The notes under the pieces: generated by a model | The model's input: the letters and a program-made list of their open reading frames with translations, nothing else | Told to the model about the DNA's origin: nothing | The model's database searches: none | Made by a program: the position numbers and the translations under genes | From: Prunella strophiata | Taxonomy: Eukaryota; Chordata; Aves; Passeriformes; Prunellidae | Direction of reading: 5' to 3' | DNA: 64,000 nucleotides | Assembly (NCBI GenBank): GCA_036583965.1 | Contig: JAZBQD010000027.1 | Span: forward strand, 9,153,187-9,217,186 | Shown here: in pieces, positions 57,801 through 64,000 of the stretch | Position numbering within the stretch: the first letter of the stretch is position 1 | Layout: every line of letters begins with the position of its first letter

Positions 57801-58999
57801 TTGTGCTGGCAGGCATCCCCCAGGCCAAGCACAACCAGCCCCTGAAATCACTTTGTGCAGGCCTCAGAGTCCATCTCAGCATCCTGGCCCTTGCTGCTGC
57901 CATCACTTCCAATTTAGAGCTGCTCATGGCAGAGACCAATATAGAAGTACTTTGCAGGATGGCACTTCCCCTCCCCAGGGAGCCAGTGCTGGCACTTTGC
58001 TCTTGCTGCTCACCAGCTCCAAGGAAGATTGAGGAGCTTGAATTACATTTTTCCAAGAAAGGTGGATTTGGTTTGCAGAAATATAAGGACGGGGGAACAG
58101 TTGTTCTGCTCTGTTGAGCCTTTCTGCCATCTGGAACAGCTTTTGGTTTCCTTCTGGATACCTCTTCCTTGAGATGGCAGGACAGGGAGAGGGGCAAGGG
58201 CATCACTAGGACCCCCAGGGAGGGGAAGGATGAGGAGATGGAGTCAGGGGACACATGGGTCTGTCCCTATGTTCCCTCTTCACAGGGGTGGGTGAAAGTC
58301 AGCACAAGCAAGTTTAGGGAGAGTTAGTTTAGGGAAGGGCTTGGAACAGACCTCACTGTGGAGGGTTGTGGAAGGCTGTGGAAGCCCCCAGTTAGCCTGT
58401 CCATGGCTATCCCTTGGAAGGGTGGTGGCCATGAGATCCTGCAGCCACTGCTTCTCATTCTGCATTTTCCAGCCCAGGGGTGTGGAAAGCCTTATTGTCT
58501 TCCTCTTCCCTCTTTTCTTCCTGGGGAAAGTCATCACATCAGGGCTGGATTACTCAGAGACTGAAGAGGGGAGAGCACATCCAGGGCAGTGGGCACTGCT
58601 AACCCCAGCCCCCTGGGTGAGGTTTCTAGTGTCTAGTAAGGGGTTGGTGCTCTGTCTCCCATTCCTCCAATTGCCTGTTCCTACAGAAACTGGGGCTGGA
58701 CACCAGCTCCCATTGGCCCTGCATGGCTTTGAGCCACTCATGTCCGTGCCACATATCGGTGTCCTCGGGTCCCTCCCAACTGCTCTGCACCAAACACCTC
58801 CTGTGTGGTGGATTTGATTTGGTGTCTCCGAGGCTGACACTCAGCTCAGGACCACACTGCCACTGCCCAGGCAGCCTGTGCTGTCCTCAGCATCCAGTGC
58901 TTGAAACCACAACCTCATGGTGAGCATCCTCCCTGGAGAGGCCGCTCTCTGCAATTAATCCGAGCATGGTTTATGCTAACGACTCTCCCCACTTTAAAT

Positions 59000-59220
59000 T
59001 ATAAATGGCCCTTGGCATGTGTGCACACAAACACATGTGTGTGTGCAGAGATCCTTTAAGGCCATCATTAGCTGTAATTAGTGGGATCTGTCACTCATCT
59101 ATGGCAGTTAACGATGAGCCCTGAGTCAGAGGAATCCAGCGGCAGATAAAATAAACACGATTTCAAACAGTTTGAAAATAACAAGCCCTCATTAATCAGA
59201 CAAGCCCCAAAGGGAAGCGC
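59000..59220. promoter_or_regulatory. Enhancer-like intronic block
   Basis: The sequence is AT-rich within a GC-rich intron. It contains TGTAATTAGTG (homeodomain core), TGAGTCA (AP-1), CAGATAAAAT (GATA type), and CATTAATCAG. A CA/TG dinucleotide stretch precedes it. Such clustering is typical of conserved non-coding elements, but conservation cannot be tested here. Confidence 0.35.
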
Positions 59221-60767
59221 TTGGAAAAGTGGCAGCTTCTTTGCCATTGCTGAGAGTGGGGCTGGGTGGGCTCCAGGACAGCCCCTGTGCTCCCCAACCC
59301 CCCCTCCAGTGGGAATGGGAGGCAGGATATTCTCTCTTGGCTGACTTCAGAGCAGGACTGAGGTGTCAGAGCTGGTCAGCTTGAGCAAAAACCTGAAAAC
59401 TGGCAAAACCTACCCAAAGGCCCTACTCCTGCATGACCCCTCTCTGGGAGAAAGCAGCTGAGGCACAACCTGGCCCCGAGGTGCAGGTGGGGGTGATGCT
59501 GGTGCAGGGCTCAGCTCTGGGTAGAGATGAAGCAGCTCTGGGGCAGCACATCCCACAGCCATCACTCACCCCAAGAGCTTAAAGGCTGTGTGGAGAGAGC
59601 ATCCCCAGGATCCAGCAGCACAGGGGAGAGAGGATTTGGGGAAGGGGCTGGTACAAGGGATGTTTCCTAGGGAGCAGGGGGAGCTGGGGAGACGTCTAGC
59701 TGTCACAGCTGCAGCTAAATAACAGCAAATAGGAGGGGAATGGGACACATGAGGCTGGTTTATATTACAAAGGAGCAGTCCATCATGGGGTATTTAAAAT
59801 AATCCTCTTAGATGCACAGTAGCAGATTTGGAGCGCTAAGGGAATTGAAGGCGCTGTGGCTTTGCAAGACTGGATCAGATCTAGTTAAGATGCCACTTAG
59901 GACAGTACATGCCATCCTGCCTCACTGCCCCAGGGACAGGCACACAGCACCTGCAGCCCCTGCAAGGCCAGTCCCATCCTGCCAGGAACACACCCAAGGT
60001 GACACTGGCCACATCAGGATGGTGACAATGTCCTGTGGCAGCTCCCTGGGACTGGCAGCAGGTTTAGGCAGCACAGAGCCATGGTCTGGACTAGGCACAG
60101 GACAGGGGACTCCTGTGAGGGGCCAAGCCTTTGGAGTGCTGGAGGAGGTGTAACTGGTGCTTGGGGTCCAGGGGCACCTTCATGCTGAAGCCAGGTGCCT
60201 GGTAGAGAGCTGGGACCAGGGGATGCTATGAGAGAGCTGCACCCACACTGCCAGGGGTGGGAACCTCCTCTAAGGGTATCCATGTGGCATTTCCTGCTCA
60301 GCTGGGGCTGGGGACATGGACCTGGTGTGGTAGGCTGGGACCAGGTGCTTCAGGGAAGAGCTGGGGCTGGGACTGCTCTGCCCCTGCATGGCTTTGCAAG
60401 CCCCCCAGCACAGCCAGTGGCTACAGAGGAGGGTGGCTCTTAATGCCACAAGCTAGGGGGTCCTCTGCTGGGGTCTGGGGTGAGTCTGGGGTCTGTGTGG
60501 GCAGGAACATGGGCTGTCGGAGCATCCCTGGCATCCCCACACTGCTCCTCTGAGCCAGGCTGAAAGCTCAGCCCCAGGGAAGCCAATTTATCCTGAGAGA
60601 GGGATTTCATCCCAGAGACTTCCTTACAGGCAGATATTCCCCCTTCCAAGGGGGAGTACCCTTCCAAGGGCAGAAGATTTCCACCTTGGCCAGGCTCAAG
60701 GGCTTCAGCCTGCAGTGGCCCTGTGGAGCCAGAGCAGCAGCAGCCTCTTGGAGCCAGGCAGCATAGC

Positions 60768-60801
60768 CAGAAGTGACCCTGTCACAGAAGTGACCCTGTC
60801 A
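60768..60801. repeat. Perfect 17-bp tandem duplication
   Basis: CAGAAGTGACCCTGTCA occurs twice in direct succession (60768-60784, 60785-60801). Confidence 0.9.
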
Positions 60802-63397
60802 CAGGGCTGGTCCTCACAATGCCCATCCCTTTGCTCCCAGGGAGGGCAGAGCCCAGGAACATGCCCACAAAATCTGAGGCTGCATGTCAGACCAGGCCAC
60901 AGGACTGCCTGCACCTCTTTTTGTCCTCACCCTGTGCCCTCTGTCCCCCTCCGACCCCACTGCAGGGCTGGGCTCAACACGAGGGCTCACTCTGTCCCCA
61001 GCTCCCCTAAGCATTAATCCAAGGGAGGATTAAGGTTACCAAGCTCCTGGAGCCACCCAGCTCTCACGTCTCCCACAGTGGACCCCTCTGTCCTGGCTCC
61101 AGAGAGGGCACAGGGCTCTGCTGTCTCCCTGGGACTTGCTGCTGTCCCCCCAAGCTCTCCCCCATCAGCAGGCACCTCACTTGGGTTGTGCAGCACCTGT
61201 TCACCTCTGCAAATTGGGGACCAGAGATCATCTCTGGGGCTTTGGGGGCTTCCAAGCCTCTGTCATCAACTTCCCCCTGCTCCCTGCAAGCCCTGGGGTG
61301 GGTTTTGGGGTGGGCATGAGCTTCTTCCCCCTCTTCTCCCCTGTCCCCCAGGTGCCATGTTCTGGGTCAGCTCTGGGTTCATGACAACTAGTTTAAATGC
61401 ATGGAAAATACCTGAATCCTGGTAAGACCCTGATTCCTGCCTGCTCATACTTCCCATGAAAGCCCCCCACTTCAGCCACAATCCCCTGGAAGAGGTCATC
61501 TGTGCACCCTCCATTTGTGGGAGCAAGGGACTCTCTCCAGGGCACCCACAAAATCCTGGGGTTGGCACACAGGGTCCTGGCTGGTACTGCCCAGGGAGTC
61601 CTGTCACATGGCCAGTGGCTCCTGCCACCCTCTTGTGCCCCCTTAGGGCCACCAGCTCCAGAAGTTTTCAGAAAGAACCAAGTAAGTGAAAACTATTTTT
61701 ACATAGTTATGATCATTCTTCATCTCTGTTTTGAGTTGTTATATATTCCACAGTGAGCAGAAGTCCTGGCCTCCCAGTACCTATCACCTCACAACTCCTG
61801 CCCCATCCCATCCAGAGGGCTCCCCAGGGCATAGGATTGGAGGAACCCCTGGCTTGTGGGCAGAAAGAGGGCTTTGGCTCTGCCCCCAGTCCCATTTCCC
61901 CAGCGTCAGGAGCTTCTGCTGCCTTTACCTGCCCTGACCTGTGGCCCCACGAGCTGTAATCCCCCTCCTGCTGCACCCGCAGGATCAGAGGCTGCCAGTG
62001 CCCAACCCATCCCAGAGAAAGGAGGACACTGGGGGTTGGTAATAAATCCTAATGATATCCTGGGGAGAGGGGCAGAACAACAGGTTCTCACCACTCCCTT
62101 GCGTGGCAATAGAAAGTCTGTGTTTGCAGAATTGTCACTTGTATTTATAAGAAGCAAGGACAATGCTGGGATAGAGGCTGAGCTGAGCTTTTAACCAGCC
62201 AGATTACACTTAGCAGGAGCATTTACCTCTGCCTCTAATCCGCCTGCCACAAAGACTTGCTAACTCCTTCCCGGATTTAACTGGAAGGCTTCAAATCTTC
62301 CTGCAGAGGAGAGAGTTAAGCCAGAGCTGGTGCTGGAGGGCTGCACAGGTCAGGGTCAGCACTCCTCCTTCCCAGGCACATCAGGTTTGGGCCGGACATT
62401 TAAGTCCCAGGCTCAGTTTTTTTTCTGGCAACAGGCCCTGCAGTCAGGACAGGCAGGGGATGGGAAGGTGCCAGGAGCCCTTCAGTCCTTGGGAGCTCAA
62501 AATCAGAGTCTATGCAGAGCAAAGATTTGGGCATTCTTGAGCAAAAATAATTGCTGCTTAAATACAGAGCAGAGGAAAAAGCTCTGGAGGAGCCACCTGG
62601 TTGGAACAGTCCCTTGTTTTTAGCTGGACTCCCTGTAAGAACAGAAAATATCCATAGCCAGTGCTGGGTGACTGGGGAAGGTTAGGGTGGATGCTGTAGG
62701 ATATGGTCATGCTCCTGACACCCAGTGTCACCTGACACGTGGGTAACTCCCCCATTCCACCCTGGAGCAGCCACATTCTCACTGCCTGCACAGGGCCCAT
62801 CGATCCTCAGAGCCCAGGACACCTATGGCACCTGCTCTGTGGCTCATGCCACAGAGATCTTGGCCAAGCAGAATCCCTCCTTTGACGGGCATTCCCTCAC
62901 AGGATGCTTTGCATCCATGCCAGGAAGGGGAGAGACAAAACTCCTGGTCCTTGGCCCTAGCAGCTCACCCCTACGGCACCCCCAGCACAGTGACCCCGAC
63001 ACTGCCGGGGCCGCGGTGACTCAATAGGGGATTTTGGTGTGAGTCTTTGGGACAAGGGGATGGGGACATGCTGATGTCACTGAGCTGGCTGGCATTGGGC
63101 AGCACATGGCGCTGTAGGGGACCCACCAGCAAAGATGGTGAGACTGGGAGAGCAGCCAGGAGCAGGGCTGGAGCTCTGGCTGGCTCCACACGGCCTGGCC
63201 CGACGGGCTGCCCACCCCTGGTCTCACCCCACACCGCTGGCACTAAGCCTCGCATGCCAGGGTCACAGCCTGAGCTGGGAAAGACGCGTGAGCTGAGACA
63301 GCAGAGCCAGGGATGAAACCTCCCCTGACTTCTGGGAAGCCGGCAGTATCGGAAATTTCCCTCCCAGCGCAGCTGCGTGGGAGGGGACGGCGAGTCC

Positions 63398-63444
63398 CCT
63401 CGGCCAGACCTTGCATGGTGTCCTCGGCCAGACCTTGCTGGTGT
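63398..63444. repeat. 24/23-bp tandem duplication
   Basis: Two copies starting CCTCGGCCAGACCTTGC differ by a single A indel. They lie at the edge of the CpG-rich patch near the window end. Confidence 0.9.
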
Positions 63445-63479
63445 CCCGCCATCCGGCAGCACCTCTCGGGCTGCAGGGA

Positions 63480-63670
63480 CACGCGTGGCGGCCCGGGTGA
63501 CACCATGGCAGCCATCCCGCTGCCGCCGCCCGCCACGGCGCCCTCACAAAGGCCGGAAGCCGGGCGCAGCCGGGGGGTTCCCGGCTCGGCCGCGGCCCCA
63601 GGTGCCCCAGGGCTGAGCTGGCTGCCGGCCAGCGGCACCCGGCCCGGCCCGGCCTCTGAGTCCCTTTGCG
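63480..63670. promoter_or_regulatory. CpG-rich patch at the end of the window
   Basis: CpG density here is far above the preceding 15 kb. It could be an internal PIK3R3 promoter for a short (p55/p50-like) form whose first exon lies further on. I see no convincing coding exon within it. Confidence 0.35.
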
Positions 63671-64000
63671 GGGCTGCTCACTAGGGGGCTTCTGCCCGGT
63701 CAGGAATTCCCTGCGCTCCTCCTGCTGCCCCAGTGCCGCCACGGCTGTGGAATCATGCGGGGGGCTCCATCCACAGCATCACCCCGTCCTTAGGCTGGGT
63801 GCAGAAAGCACCTGGCAAGAGAAAATCCAGCTGGTGTGTTCCCGACCGAAGCTCTGGGGCCCGCAGCAGGCAGAGGCTGCGGGGATTAGGGTGCTGTGCC
63901 GGGGCAGGGCTGCAGAGCCCCCCCGCTCCCCTCCTCCAGCCTGCTGGGCAAGGGGCCAGCTTGGCTTCCGCAGCCCTTTCTGCAGGCTGGGCTGGTATGT

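Larger units (their letters stand above)
47932..64000 (+). other. Long PIK3R3 intron running off the window
   Basis: Sixteen kilobases follow the last BH exon without any recognisable p85 exon: neither the ALPPKPPK linker, nor the SH2 signature FLVRDAS, nor the unique first exon of mammalian p55-gamma is found on the plus strand. The stretch contains AT-rich islands with regulatory-looking motifs (49060-49560, 50500-50600, 59000-59220, 62040-62290), short tandem duplications, and a CpG-rich patch at 63480-63670. Confidence 0.65.

Noticed and set aside
47932..64000. Further PIK3R3 coding exons or another gene in the last 16 kb
   Set aside because: I looked for SH2, inter-SH2 and the p55-gamma first exon as well as unrelated genes, and nothing matched; the frames are short and unconserved in appearance.

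Overview
This is a vertebrate nuclear genome window, most probably from a bird and perhaps a songbird. Three split genes with canonical GT/AG introns can be reconstructed exon by exon. The introns are short, the promoters are GC-rich, there is a CR1-like remnant, and there are two retroviral LTR-type elements. Gene order and orientation match the POMGNT1-TSPAN1-PIK3R3 neighbourhood of human 1p34: POMGNT1 and TSPAN1 are tail to tail, TSPAN1 and PIK3R3 head to head.

Layout. 1-12.7 kb: POMGNT1 (+), complete, with 21 coding exons after a non-coding first exon in a CpG island; its 3' UTR may run to about 15.5 kb. 15.5-19.2 kb: intergenic, with an AT-rich tandem repeat and a near-perfect HNF1-type palindrome. 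19.2-24 kb: TSPAN1 (-), complete, seven coding exons, about 237 residues. 24-30.3 kb: the shared upstream region of TSPAN1 and PIK3R3, holding a 603-bp solo LTR with near-matching target-site duplications and a second LTR-like element. 30.3-64 kb: the 5' half of PIK3R3 (+): CpG promoter with a 23-bp perfect inverted repeat, a 5' UTR with two overlapping mini-uORFs, an SH3 exon at 31.5 kb, and BH/RhoGAP-like exons at 35.7, 36.0, 44.4, 47.3 and 47.8 kb. The last 16 kb is intron. The SH2-iSH2-SH2 exons are not in the window.

The genes are neighbours rather than a pathway. POMGNT1 is a Golgi enzyme of alpha-dystroglycan O-mannosylation, TSPAN1 is an epithelial tetraspanin, and PIK3R3 is a regulatory subunit of class IA PI3-kinase.

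Main observations. (1) The PIK3R3 locus keeps full p85-type SH3 and BH exons, which mammalian p55-gamma lacks. (2) POMGNT1 carries three single-base insertions that break the frame inside otherwise well conserved exons, and PIK3R3 exon 6 has a fourth of the same kind. All are +1 and lie in two unrelated genes, so consensus error is the first explanation and loss of POMGNT1 the second. (3) A perfect hairpin sits in the PIK3R3 promoter. I found no operon, CRISPR array or novel multi-gene system.
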